A stretch of 64,000 bases of DNA, taken from contig NZ_CP133838.1 of the NCBI RefSeq assembly GCF_031432975.1, forward strand, positions 3,472,001 through 3,536,000. The letters are read 5' to 3'. Under the pieces are notes generated by a model. It worked only from the letters and a program-made list of their open reading frames with translations. It ran no database searches and was not told where the DNA came from. Shown here one piece after another: positions 38,393-47,397 of this stretch. Every line of letters starts with the position of its first letter. The first letter of the stretch is position 1. Made by a program: the position numbers and the translations under genes. This DNA is from Buttiauxella selenatireducens. Its GTDB lineage: Bacteria; Pseudomonadota; Gammaproteobacteria; Enterobacterales; Enterobacteriaceae.

Positions 38393-41308
38393 TTATTCAT
38401 AGGACGCACTTAGCGGTTCAATGGCTGGATCACCGATGATGACATAGGGAGCCCAATAGTAGGGATGTTTCTCCCGTCCATGGCCGTTTTTCAGTGCCAT
38501 CAGCATGGTTTGCTGTAATAGCGATGCTATCGTCGACTGCTTTTTCCTGGAAGATTGCCCTATTACTTCAACTCCCATCGTTGTCGCCGCCAGATCGTTA
38601 ACTGACCACAATGAAGCAATCACCGATCGAGCTCCAGAGAAGAAAAACGCATTCGTCATTCCTGTTAAGGATTCAGCACCCGGCATTCCATCACTACCGG
38701 CTGTATTGCAGGCGTTGAGCAATACCAGATTGGCATCAATACGCATCGAGGCAATATCATTAACTGTCAGAAAAGCGGGTTTACTGTCCTGAGAAGTGGT
38801 GGACATCAGCAGCGCTGGTTCGCCAATTTCTGATAAATCTGATGCAAGATAACCATGCGTTGCAAATATAAGAATTTTATAGTTTTCAGGCTTGGCCTTA
38901 TAAAAATTAATATTGGTTGCATCCGGGCCAATGAGTATTTTCCGCTTCTCTGGTGCGAAAAATTTTTCCACTTGCTCAAGTTCCCCAACAGCGACTGCTC
39001 CGGTCAAATTTTGTATGTCTGGCTGAGGGAGCAAAGAAGCAACAAAAGCCCCACGTGTGGGAGAGCGAGGAACCAGACCGACGGGGCTGCCAATACCCAA
39101 AATATCATCAGGTGCCTTAGAAGGAGGACGGGCCCTTAACCTGGCCAGAGAGGCGGGCGAAGGTAAGTAAGCAATCTCATAGCGGCGTATCAGCCAATCG
39201 ACCTTGTCATAATCGTTAATTGCTATTGACTGCTCAAGACGACCTTCCACCAACACACTAAACGGGAACCCATCCCATACGTCATCGGCGACGAGCAGTA
39301 AGCGTTTTGCCTGCGGAAATTTACTGAGTACATTAGCAAGCGATTGCTCATACAGCCTATTGGCAATATTCAGGGAGAATTTCATGGTATCACTGGGTAA
39401 ATGAGATACCTCATACAGCAAAGTTTCTACGTCTTTTCGAAATGCCATCCGCCCTCTTTTAATAACAGCAATGTGCTGTTGCTGGTGTGTCGTAGCCAGC
39501 ACATAGCCATGTACGTTGTTGAAGGCAAATTGTAACAAGACCTCTCCGGGTAATAACTTCTTCTGGAATTCCATGAAGTTGTTGTGACTCGTTATATCAG
39601 AGGCGTTCAGAATCCCCGCCTTATTGAGTTTATTCCTGAGACGTATCACTTCGCCTTGCTGAGTCTGAAGTTGTCGAAGAAGATTAATAGCTTCGATCTG
39701 CCTGGCATCAACGTTTAACGAATTTGACTCCAGGCGTGCATACCAACTACGAGTTGTTGCTAGTTTACGCGTCGCCGTCTGGTAATCATCCAGTAATTTC
39801 CGATGTTCGAGGTTTGTTTGGTTCAAGTGCAAACTTGCCGAGGATATGGATGACGCAGTGAATTGTCTGTGCAGGCACTGAAATGCTTCAAACAGAACCT
39901 GCATGCGCTGGGGTTCTGATAGAAGCTGCGGCGACGAGTACAATAAATCGATTATTTCAAGTGCAATCTTATTTCTGTTTCCCATCAACTCTATAGCATT
40001 GCCACTGGGCAACAATGCCGCATCCTCAGCATTGGCAATAACCATCGCGAGCGCCTTACGTAACAGAGTTAAAGAAACTGTTAGCTTACCCTCTTGCCGT
40101 TCAGTTAACGCCTGTTCATAAATGATATTGGCTGTCTCGTTGCTGTCCTCTCCGGATGTAAATTGCGTGCCTTTTAGTGCTGCGTTGAGGAAGCGCTGAG
40201 CCTGAATAACATTCCCCTCGACACGATAAACGCGCCCAAGATTCATTATGGCACCAGCAATAACACTGCTGTGACTGGCGTCACCAAATAATGCCACCGC
40301 GCCAGGATTATTAAACGTCGTGGGCAATGGGTCCGGAGCATCAAAGGAATAACCAATATCTAATTTTGCTGTTCCCTTTGCCAGGGTTAAATACTTTGTG
40401 GCCTCTTCAGGCTCCCCTTTATTCATCAGATAATAGTAACCCGCTAATGCCTCGGATGAATTTATGAATCGCCCATCATATTTAGCTGATAAAATGACTA
40501 TTGCCCGAAGTAATGAGAATGCTTTGTCAGCATCTCCTGATATATTGGCAATATGCCAACGTTTTCTGACAATACTCAAATGTAATGCCAGGGTGGACTG
40601 GTCATAGTTTCTGCTGAGAAAACGTGTTAGCACTTTTTGAAATTCATCATTAATCTTTTGTAGTTGATGATTCTTTTCTTCATCATCAACACCAGCAGAA
40701 ATTAGCTGCTGAATTTTTTTTTCCAGTTTGTTCATATAAGGCTGCTCTTCCTGATTGAGGCGGGAGGCCTGCTGGTGATCTTGGGTGCTTTCTGGTATCA
40801 GAGGAATGACGTCGTTTTCAAGTGCGTCTTCGGCCTTTTGCAGGACTTTATCAGCAATCAAGAAATAACCTCTTTCCTGGTAAAGATTGGCAAGAACCAA
40901 GAGTTTACTCGCATATTTGCTGCGTTCCTTCCCGGTCAGATGTTCAGAATCAGCCACAGACCTAATTATAATAGTTTCAGCCCGGTCAAAATGACCTGAC
41001 ATCACGCTACTTAGTGAAATGCATTGAAGTGCACCATCTTTTACACTTTCTGAGTCACTTCCCTGATACAGGGCTGTGCAAATTCTATAGGCCTCCTCGC
41101 TGCGACCGGAAGCCAAGTATCGATAAACAAATAACAATATAGTTACTGACTGAAAAGATGAAAATTTATCACCCGGTTGGATTAGTTTGCCAAAGATTTT
41201 AATTTCATCTTGTTCTATGGTTGGCAAGTTCGAAGCATGGGAAGATTCGAAAATAACACCGATTGTCGCCACACAGAGTACTAGCAACCGACATAGCATT
41301 TTTATCAT
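38393..41308 (-). CDS. Exported TPR-CHAT protease
   Basis: A 971-residue protein with an N-terminal signal peptide (about MIKMLCRLLVLCVATIGVIF..SHA). Helical, TPR-like repeats follow from about residues 50 to 500, with a coiled-coil segment near 520-570. The C-terminus is a CHAT (caspase HetF-associated with TPRs) domain. The dyad is readable: His in LIFATHGYL at about residue 818 and Cys in VLLNACNTAG at about 867, followed by SGARSVIASLWSVND. CHAT proteins are caspase-like proteases; most studied ones are cytosolic, so an exported one is unusual. The start overlaps the stop of the lipoprotein hydrolase gene by 4 bp. Confidence 0.85.
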   Translation of the reverse strand: MIKMLCRLLVLCVATIGVIFESSHASNLPTIEQDEIKIFGKLIQPGDKFSSFQSVTILLFVYRYLASGRSEEAYRICTALYQGSDSESVKDGALQCISLSSVMSGHFDRAETIIIRSVADSEHLTGKERSKYASKLLVLANLYQERGYFLIADKVLQKAEDALENDVIPLIPESTQDHQQASRLNQEEQPYMNKLEKKIQQLISAGVDDEEKNHQLQKINDEFQKVLTRFLSRNYDQSTLALHLSIVRKRWHIANISGDADKAFSLLRAIVILSAKYDGRFINSSEALAGYYYLMNKGEPEEATKYLTLAKGTAKLDIGYSFDAPDPLPTTFNNPGAVALFGDASHSSVIAGAIMNLGRVYRVEGNVIQAQRFLNAALKGTQFTSGEDSNETANIIYEQALTERQEGKLTVSLTLLRKALAMVIANAEDAALLPSGNAIELMGNRNKIALEIIDLLYSSPQLLSEPQRMQVLFEAFQCLHRQFTASSISSASLHLNQTNLEHRKLLDDYQTATRKLATTRSWYARLESNSLNVDARQIEAINLLRQLQTQQGEVIRLRNKLNKAGILNASDITSHNNFMEFQKKLLPGEVLLQFAFNNVHGYVLATTHQQQHIAVIKRGRMAFRKDVETLLYEVSHLPSDTMKFSLNIANRLYEQSLANVLSKFPQAKRLLLVADDVWDGFPFSVLVEGRLEQSIAINDYDKVDWLIRRYEIAYLPSPASLARLRARPPSKAPDDILGIGSPVGLVPRSPTRGAFVASLLPQPDIQNLTGAVAVGELEQVEKFFAPEKRKILIGPDATNINFYKAKPENYKILIFATHGYLASDLSEIGEPALLMSTTSQDSKPAFLTVNDIASMRIDANLVLLNACNTAGSDGMPGAESLTGMTNAFFFSGARSVIASLWSVNDLAATTMGVEVIGQSSRKKQSTIASLLQQTMLMALKNGHGREKHPYYWAPYVIIGDPAIEPLSASYE

Positions 41309-42621
41309 GGTTTATGCTCAAAAATCAGTATATCTGTTGCGGAGTCACCTTTTGAAGAGAGTATGGTCTCACCTGAGGTTGATGGTTTTTTCTGGGATAC
41401 ATAAGCTCCTCGAGTTTTTGTAGCTATGGCGTTATCAAGAGTTACTCTGGCCGTAATACCTGCAGCATGGTGTTCTTTTTCGAGCTGTTGATCTGCATTT
41501 TTCAGAACAAAAAAGTACAAGCGTTCAATGCCCGTATTGTTATCCAGTGTCATGAATTTTTGGGGATCGCCGGGAACACGAAGAGACGTTACGGGTTCAT
41601 TTTGTAAACCAGCAATATCACCGTTGGGGAAATATCTTTCCCGATAACCTGTACTGTCAATATTAAAAATATAAAACCATGCTGGTTTACGAGTATGAAT
41701 TTCAATCGCATATTGATCTCCACTATGCACATAGTCTCCCGCCTTTATTAATGATCCATCGGGTTTAACCAGTTTGATTACCACTCGCTGAGGTATTTTG
41801 TCATCAGTGGAAAGGCTATCCAAAATGCGAGCACGTAAATATTTGTGTATTTCATCATCGGCAGACAAAGGCTTGACAATCGTAGAGTGATTGCGAGCAA
41901 ACGCCACTGGCGTTTCATCACACCCCCGTTCAGAACCAGAGCGAGGAACAACAATCATTGGCCATAAAGCTTCTGTTTCGTAGGCGCAATAGCTTCTTGG
42001 GAAGGGGGCATCGACGGTTCGGGCACGGAGCAAACTATTCCAGTCATTATCCAAAACCTGAAGGAAGGGATTGAAATCTGACGGTTTCATATTTTCAAAT
42101 TGTGGATTGTTGCTAATCCATTTTGCCATTACTGCTAAATCTGCGCCCTGGGCAGGGGTCGAGAAAAAAATCACACTTTTCACTTTATGAAAACTTTCGG
42201 GAGTGTTCACCTGCAACATGCGAAGCATTCTCTTGGCAATTAATCCCCCCATGCTATGCACCACAAACACAACATTGTCGTATCGCTTAAAGACCTTTTC
42301 ATCTTCAATGGATCGCAACATACTTACCGCAATTTCTTCAATGTTGGACGTTCTTGCTAATGGCCCCGATTTGTAACCTACTGCATATACGTCTACTGGC
42401 TGTAACTGTTTGTCGTTAAATACAATATCTGGCCATTCAGGTTTTCCCGTACCTGTAGCCCAAGTCTCATGTGAATCACCGAGAACTCCATGAATAAAAA
42501 TAATAACTGTCTTAGATCTATCACCAGGCTGTTTAAGCCAATATGAATCAGAATTAGCATCAGTACCATGGCAGCTAAGCAGTGAGAGCGCTATCATCAC
42601 GATTATTATAAGGGGCTTCAT
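41305..42621 (-). CDS. Lipoprotein alpha/beta hydrolase with DUF4384-like C-terminal domain
   Basis: A 438-residue protein. The start giving MKPLIIIVMIALSLLSCHG has GGAG upstream and a lipobox (LLSC, lipid-modified Cys at about 17); the longer reading to 42681 is not used. The hydrolase domain has the oxyanion segment IFIHGVLGDSHETW and the nucleophile motif VVHSMGG (Ser at about 123), resembling PGAP1/lipase-type serine esterases. The last 130 residues (KAGDYVHSGDQYAIEIHT..WFYIFNIDSTG) resemble DUF4384, a domain often joined to caspase-like peptidases. It is cotranscribed with the CHAT gene. Confidence 0.78.
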   Translation of the reverse strand: MKPLIIIVMIALSLLSCHGTDANSDSYWLKQPGDRSKTVIIFIHGVLGDSHETWATGTGKPEWPDIVFNDKQLQPVDVYAVGYKSGPLARTSNIEEIAVSMLRSIEDEKVFKRYDNVVFVVHSMGGLIAKRMLRMLQVNTPESFHKVKSVIFFSTPAQGADLAVMAKWISNNPQFENMKPSDFNPFLQVLDNDWNSLLRARTVDAPFPRSYCAYETEALWPMIVVPRSGSERGCDETPVAFARNHSTIVKPLSADDEIHKYLRARILDSLSTDDKIPQRVVIKLVKPDGSLIKAGDYVHSGDQYAIEIHTRKPAWFYIFNIDSTGYRERYFPNGDIAGLQNEPVTSLRVPGDPQKFMTLDNNTGIERLYFFVLKNADQQLEKEHHAAGITARVTLDNAIATKTRGAYVSQKKPSTSGETILSSKGDSATDILIFEHKP

Positions 42622-42764
42622 GAAAATAACTCCAAGTATGTTTATTGGAACATAGTTTAATACTTTGGAAAATTCACTCATATAAACTGATGAATTGGAG
42701 ATAATAATTCGTTGGTATTAAAACTTTTTAATTTTATAGCAAAGCAAGTTATGCACAGCACTTT

Positions 42765-42890
42765 GGTTTGTTGAATAAATCAGATTTTGAACCAGCATCC
42801 CTGCATTAAAACTAGCGTACTGCCTGACCCGGTACATCACTGTTTATGCTATTGAGCGGCAGTTATCGTCTGCTGTCCATTGCAGAACGT
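42765..42890. mobile_element. IS903-like terminal remnant
   Basis: GGTTTGTTGAATAAATC (42765-42781) matches the 18-bp IS903 end as I remember it (GGCTTTGTTGAATAAATC) except for one missing base. The stretch that follows, up to the 51-bp repeat, has no open frame of transposase size. It may be the relic of an insertion that rearranged this junction. Identification rests on the end only. Confidence 0.4.
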
Positions 42891-42941
42891 GCATATCAGT
42901 TGGGGAATGTGAATAATTCGTCGTCATAAATGATGAGGGCG
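42891..42941 (+). repeat. Right copy of the 51-bp direct repeat (iolR 3' end)
   Basis: 49 of 51 bases match 26143-26193. The two differences are C-to-T changes, one in the iolR tail and one just past its stop. The copy ends inside the terminator stem, and the sequence to its left is unrelated to iolR. It lies between the IS-like remnant and the peroxidase gene. Confidence 0.85.
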
Positions 42942-42990
42942 AAAAAGCGAGCATTCTGCCAGGTATTCAACGCGTTGAAAATTTGACCCA

Positions 42991-43093
42991 GGCGCCAGCA
43001 TAAACATTTAACACAACTAAAAGAACAGCATTATAAAGGTGGATTTCGTGCCCTTTAATAAATCCTTTAGTTCGGTTGGCGTATGCTGGCGCC
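42991..43093. repeat. 12-bp inverted repeat downstream of the peroxidase gene
   Basis: GGCGCCAGCATA (42991-43002) and TATGCTGGCGCC (43082-43093) are exact inverse copies with a 79-bp AT-rich loop. They may be a terminator-like structure or the ends of a small mobile remnant. The remaining DNA between the hydrolase start and the peroxidase stop holds no supported gene. Confidence 0.5.
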
Positions 43094-43107
43094 ACAACGT
43101 CTTCTCC

Positions 43108-46100
43108 TTATCCGATTAGAATAAAATCATGAATATCGATGCTTTTAGAGTTTACGTTTTCTAAAGTAATGACATTGTCATTAGCAGGATTGCCGATGTT
43201 AATGACGGTACTATTACCGGCTCCCCCAGCAATCGTGACGCTGCTGGCAAAATTCGCCACACCAATGCCTAATAAACTCAGATCGAGGTAGTCCTGTCCG
43301 CCGCTGGGATTACTATCGAAACCGTTGGTAATACGGTCTCGCCCAAAGCCTTCGCTAAAGACGAAGGTGTCATTTCCGGCACCACCTGACATGATATCAG
43401 CGCCCTGGCCACCATCGAGTCTGTCGTCACCCGCTCCGCCTGTCATGTTATCGTTGCCGGCCCCGCCCTGAAGGTTATCGGCACCGATACCACCATCAAG
43501 GGAGTCATTTCCTGCCCCACCCTTGAGCGTGTCGTTTCCTCCCAGACCATACAAAAAGTCATTACCGCTGCCACCGTTGATGGTGTTGGCAATGGCATTC
43601 CCTCTGCCGGTGAAAGAGCCTGTCCCGGTGAATACCAGTGTTTCAACGTTATTGGTCAACGTGTAATTAGTGAGGGTGGTCTGGACAAAATCCGTCCCGC
43701 CATCAAGAGCCTCCTTGACAACATCCATAACATTATCAACAAGATAAACATCATCTCCGGCACCACCTGTCATGCTATCGGCACCCTGGCCACCCTCGAG
43801 TCTATCGTTACCCGCTCCGCCTATCATGTTATCGTTGCCGGCCCCGCCCTGAAGGTTATCGGCACCGTCACCACCATCAAGGGTGTCATTTCCTGCCCCA
43901 CCGTTCAGTTGGTCGTTTCCTCCCATTCCATACAAAAAGTCATTACCGCTGCCACCGCTGATGGTGTTGGCAATGGCATTCCCTCTGCCGGTGAAATTGC
44001 CTGTCCCGGTGAACACCAGTGTTTCAACGTTATCGGTCAAGGTGTAATTGTTGAGGGTGGTCTGGACGACATCCGTCCCGCCATTAAGACCTTCCGTGAC
44101 AACATCACCCTTATTGTCAACGATATAGGTGTCATTACCGAGACCGCCCGCCATCTCATCCGCGCCAGAGCCGCCGTTGAGGGTATCGCTGCCGGCCCCA
44201 CCGTTGAGCGTGTCGTTTCCGCCTCCACCATTGAGGACGTCGTCGCCGAGCCCACCATTGAGGACGTCAATGCCATTTCCACCATTGAGGACGAGGTTGA
44301 GGTAGGCAACGACCGGCGGATTATCGAGCTGACTCGTCCCGAAGATGTTCTCTGGAAGATTGATCAGGCCCGTGTTGCGTGCCACGATCCCGGCAAAGCC
44401 CTGCTCCTCAATGGCCTCGTAGAGGTCCAGATGCTCCACGCGGTCGAGATAATACAGCCGGTCACCTTCCTGGATCCGGTCAAGTTGCTCGTGGATGATG
44501 ACCCAGAAGGTCTGGCCAACCACACCGCCATTGATGTGCTTCTCGGCGAGTCCGCCAACGAACAGATCCACTCTGTCGATGCCTTTGACGGTGTTTCCGT
44601 TGACCAATTGATAGCCAGGATTAGCCGCCAGGAAGTTTGCAATTTGAGCATCCTCCAGCACGAGGTCTGGATAGGCCTGTTTGAACTGCGCAATGACGGT
44701 GTCGCTGAGATTGTTCCGTGTCTGGAAGTCCTCCCACGAACTGTATGGTGTGAGATCGCCGGCAAAGCTGACCGCCTCCCTCACATACGGATCGAGAGAG
44801 GCCATCAGGTCGGCCCGGATCTGGTTCATCGAACCCAGACCGACGTCCCACTCGCGGGCGACGTCAAAGGCGAACACGTCAGCACTGATACGAATGAGGT
44901 CATTTCGGACAGCATCGACGATATTGACGTCAACTTCTTCCGCAGGCTGGACAACACCACCGGCAATGATCCCGGCGACACCTATTTGCTCATAGCCAGG
45001 CTGTGGAGAGTAAGGCAATTGCGCTTTGGGGAAGTTGAACGCGCTCGTATCGTTGGTCGGGTTGAGGAACGCGTCGAACAGCGGCACCTGTGTTGGATTG
45101 CCCTGAGCGTCGAGCACCGTCAGCGTCTGCCCTATCAGCGAATGACCGAACCGGTAAGCTGCCGTCGCGAACTCGTGTGAGACGCGTGCATCCACTTCGG
45201 GATTGTACCCGGCGAAGCCGTGATCGCCCTCGCCTCTCATGCCACCAAGCAACTTGTCGGCAAAGTCGGTGTAAATAACGCGCTGATATTCAGCCTCGTT
45301 GATGATCTTGGCAGCCTGGAAAAGCTCTTCAGCAGTTCCATTAAATCCGGCGTCGAGCAATCCGTTGACATGGAAGTTGTGATTCCGCGCCCAGATGTTG
45401 TGGACCGCAGTGAGTGCGATGTTCTCGTTCGCCCGTCCATCACCCGCCACGTAGTGGTCGAGCAGGTTGATAAAGGGGTTGGTGTCGAGCAGCAGCGCAA
45501 AGCCACTTCCCATGAAATTAGACGTCATGGCAGGGAGCATCGCCTGGTTGATAACGCCATTGCTGTCGACCAGTCCGGCGAAGTACTCCTGGAAGGTCAC
45601 ACTGTGGTCGCCCGGCAGTGAGCTGTCGGTGAACCGCGTGTTGTTGTTCCAGTGATTCAGGATCAGTTCCCTCAGCGTGGGCAGCAGCTTGAAATTCGGA
45701 TTCGATGGATCCAATCCGCCCTCCAACAGCTTGCCCGTAAACCCGCCATGTCCGTCACCTTCGCGCAGGAACAAGCCGACGAGTTCGTTCGAGCCATAAG
45801 TTTGGTTCTGGTCAGCGAATGGCGATGTCTTATTGAGATGCTGCGGGATGCCATTGGCATCAATGCTGTCAACGGTGCCGCGAGTCAGGTCCGCGGGATT
45901 TGGAACCGTGCCCGGAGCGCCAATCTGGATCGTTCCGTTACCTCCCTTACCGAGGAAATCGAGACCGTGATCGAAGTACTGACCGAAGGCCGTGAACAAG
46001 CTGTTCACGCCGGCGGCGTTGCCAGAAAGGTTTGCTTCCTGTGCGCCAAGGACATTGCTGATGGCTCGCGGATCCAGCCCGGAGAACAGGGGGTTGATGT

Positions 46101-46716
46101 CGCGGTTGTGAGTCGTCTCATTGTAAGCGCCGTAGTGCGCGTCGGAGAGTCGTATGAACGGCTGATCGGCCGAACCATAGTCAAGGTGAACACGGTTATT
46201 GCCGGTGCCTTCGAGATCGCGGATCCCGAGCGCATCGTTGTCTTCACCTCCTTCAAGCCCGTTGACGAGATTCTTCAGGTTGGCGACATCACTGGCGTTG
46301 AGCGGGAAGGCCCCGTCGCCGCCGACATCGTCATTGTCGTCGTCATCGTCGTCGCCATCCTTCGACGTTTCCTTGCTCGCTAAGAGTATGGGATCGGTAC
46401 CTTTGTTCACTTCAACTGTGGACAAGATATTGGCGGTCTGGTTACTGATAATCCATGACGGCGGATCTATAACCGACCATATCCCATCGTATCCCGCTTG
46501 AAACGTGGAATCATAAAAGCGCAGGAAGGAATGGTCTGTAGCCCCAAACTTGCCTTGCCCTGTGACCAGGTTGTTAAAGCTACCCTCGAAGGTGCGCATC
46601 CCGAATGGCAGCAGATGGTTGGATAATATATTGACGTTGACGTCGTCGACATCCGTTTGTGTTAAAGAGACTTGCTTGAGGATATATTTCAGGTCAGACT
46701 TTTTGGCATCGGTCAT
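43108..46716 (-). CDS. Secreted animal-type haem peroxidase with RTX calcium-binding repeats
   Basis: A 1202-residue protein starting MTDAKKSDLKYIL (ATG with GAGAG upstream; TTG 46731 and ATG 46722 are alternatives). An acidic stretch near residue 125 is followed by an animal haem peroxidase domain of about 620 residues: distal-His motif FGQYFDHGLDF (His about 250), DGRANENIALTAVHNIWARNHN, and proximal His in AAYRFGHSLIGQ (about 525). The last 400 residues hold about 22 nonapeptides of the GGxGxDxLx type, then a C-terminal tail suited to type I secretion. It has no signal peptide. No type I exporter is encoded in the window. Relatives include rhizosphere Pseudomonas peroxidases. Confidence 0.85.
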   Translation of the reverse strand: MTDAKKSDLKYILKQVSLTQTDVDDVNVNILSNHLLPFGMRTFEGSFNNLVTGQGKFGATDHSFLRFYDSTFQAGYDGIWSVIDPPSWIISNQTANILSTVEVNKGTDPILLASKETSKDGDDDDDDNDDVGGDGAFPLNASDVANLKNLVNGLEGGEDNDALGIRDLEGTGNNRVHLDYGSADQPFIRLSDAHYGAYNETTHNRDINPLFSGLDPRAISNVLGAQEANLSGNAAGVNSLFTAFGQYFDHGLDFLGKGGNGTIQIGAPGTVPNPADLTRGTVDSIDANGIPQHLNKTSPFADQNQTYGSNELVGLFLREGDGHGGFTGKLLEGGLDPSNPNFKLLPTLRELILNHWNNNTRFTDSSLPGDHSVTFQEYFAGLVDSNGVINQAMLPAMTSNFMGSGFALLLDTNPFINLLDHYVAGDGRANENIALTAVHNIWARNHNFHVNGLLDAGFNGTAEELFQAAKIINEAEYQRVIYTDFADKLLGGMRGEGDHGFAGYNPEVDARVSHEFATAAYRFGHSLIGQTLTVLDAQGNPTQVPLFDAFLNPTNDTSAFNFPKAQLPYSPQPGYEQIGVAGIIAGGVVQPAEEVDVNIVDAVRNDLIRISADVFAFDVAREWDVGLGSMNQIRADLMASLDPYVREAVSFAGDLTPYSSWEDFQTRNNLSDTVIAQFKQAYPDLVLEDAQIANFLAANPGYQLVNGNTVKGIDRVDLFVGGLAEKHINGGVVGQTFWVIIHEQLDRIQEGDRLYYLDRVEHLDLYEAIEEQGFAGIVARNTGLINLPENIFGTSQLDNPPVVAYLNLVLNGGNGIDVLNGGLGDDVLNGGGGNDTLNGGAGSDTLNGGSGADEMAGGLGNDTYIVDNKGDVVTEGLNGGTDVVQTTLNNYTLTDNVETLVFTGTGNFTGRGNAIANTISGGSGNDFLYGMGGNDQLNGGAGNDTLDGGDGADNLQGGAGNDNMIGGAGNDRLEGGQGADSMTGGAGDDVYLVDNVMDVVKEALDGGTDFVQTTLTNYTLTNNVETLVFTGTGSFTGRGNAIANTINGGSGNDFLYGLGGNDTLKGGAGNDSLDGGIGADNLQGGAGNDNMTGGAGDDRLDGGQGADIMSGGAGNDTFVFSEGFGRDRITNGFDSNPSGGQDYLDLSLLGIGVANFASSVTIAGGAGNSTVINIGNPANDNVITLENVNSKSIDIHDFILIG
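43369..44130. repeat. Tandem 381-bp duplication inside the peroxidase gene
   Basis: Two consecutive units of 127 codons (43750-44130 and 43369-43749) encode near-identical blocks starting YIVDN or YLVDN, continuing VETLVFTGTG and FTGRGNAIANTI, and ending in eight RTX nonapeptides. Long DNA stretches are almost identical, so the duplication is recent or kept alike by recombination. Confidence 0.8.
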
Positions 46717-47361
46717 TTTCATTTCTCTCAATAATGATTATGAAAAGGCACGAAAAGCCGAAGCCGGTACGCGGCACTCGAATTACGCGCCTGGAATTGT
46801 TAAATGAGCGAATAGACAGAGCAGCTCAGCCCCCACAGGACAATCGCGACGACTGACTTTGCCAAAGTGATAGCAGGCGCAGACAAGCGATGCCCTTACA
46901 TTTAATAAAGCCAATAAGTTAACAACCGTCAATTATTTATAATTACCCTCAACAACCTTTAATTTTTCAAACGAATATTGAACCAATCATAAAGACAATT
47001 AATTATTAATAAAGCCATGCTAAAATCAATAATATTAAAGTTTATAAAACAAATCTGAAAATAATACTTTACTAGTACCGCTTCGTTGACATATCTAAAC
47101 TAACTTATATTTACTTGTCATCAACATCATAATCGAGGTCATTATGTGTGATGTGACCTGCCCGCAGATATTAATGATTTTCCTGGCGTGAACAATATCG
47201 CTGAACCCGTGCTCATTCAGGCATTCATCGCCATGCTTCGTAGTGAGTAGCTAAAGACAGTGACTATGCTCAAACTATAGAGCCTATGACAGTTATTGCT
47301 TCCGGCAGGGACACAAAGGGTTAGGAGGCGTCAATTTATGGTAAAAACACCAGAAACGAAA
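46717..47361. promoter_or_regulatory. AT-rich non-coding region upstream of the peroxidase
   Basis: No gene is supported. The part from about 46910 to 47130 is strongly AT-rich with many A/T tracts, the kind of DNA silenced by H-NS, and probably contains the peroxidase promoter. Around 47150-47250 one frame reads DLPADINDFPGVNNIAEPVLIQAFIAML on the + strand without a start; it may be a remnant, unidentified. Confidence 0.4.
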
Positions 47362-47391
47362 AAGCCCCAGCTTATTTCTAAGCTGGGGCTT
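47362..47391 (-). terminator. Terminator of tRNA-Ser copy 2
   Basis: A perfect 13-bp stem (AAGCCCCAGCTTA / TAAGCTGGGGCTT) with a 4-nt loop is followed on the - strand by TTTTTCG, just after the tRNA 3' end. Confidence 0.85.
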
Positions 47392-47397
47392 GAATGT

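Noticed and set aside
43909-45180. A 423-codon open frame on the + strand opposite the peroxidase gene
   Set aside because: It is antisense to the GC-rich, repeat-rich peroxidase coding sequence, has no recognisable domain or ribosome site, and mirrors the RTX repeats. It is a shadow frame.
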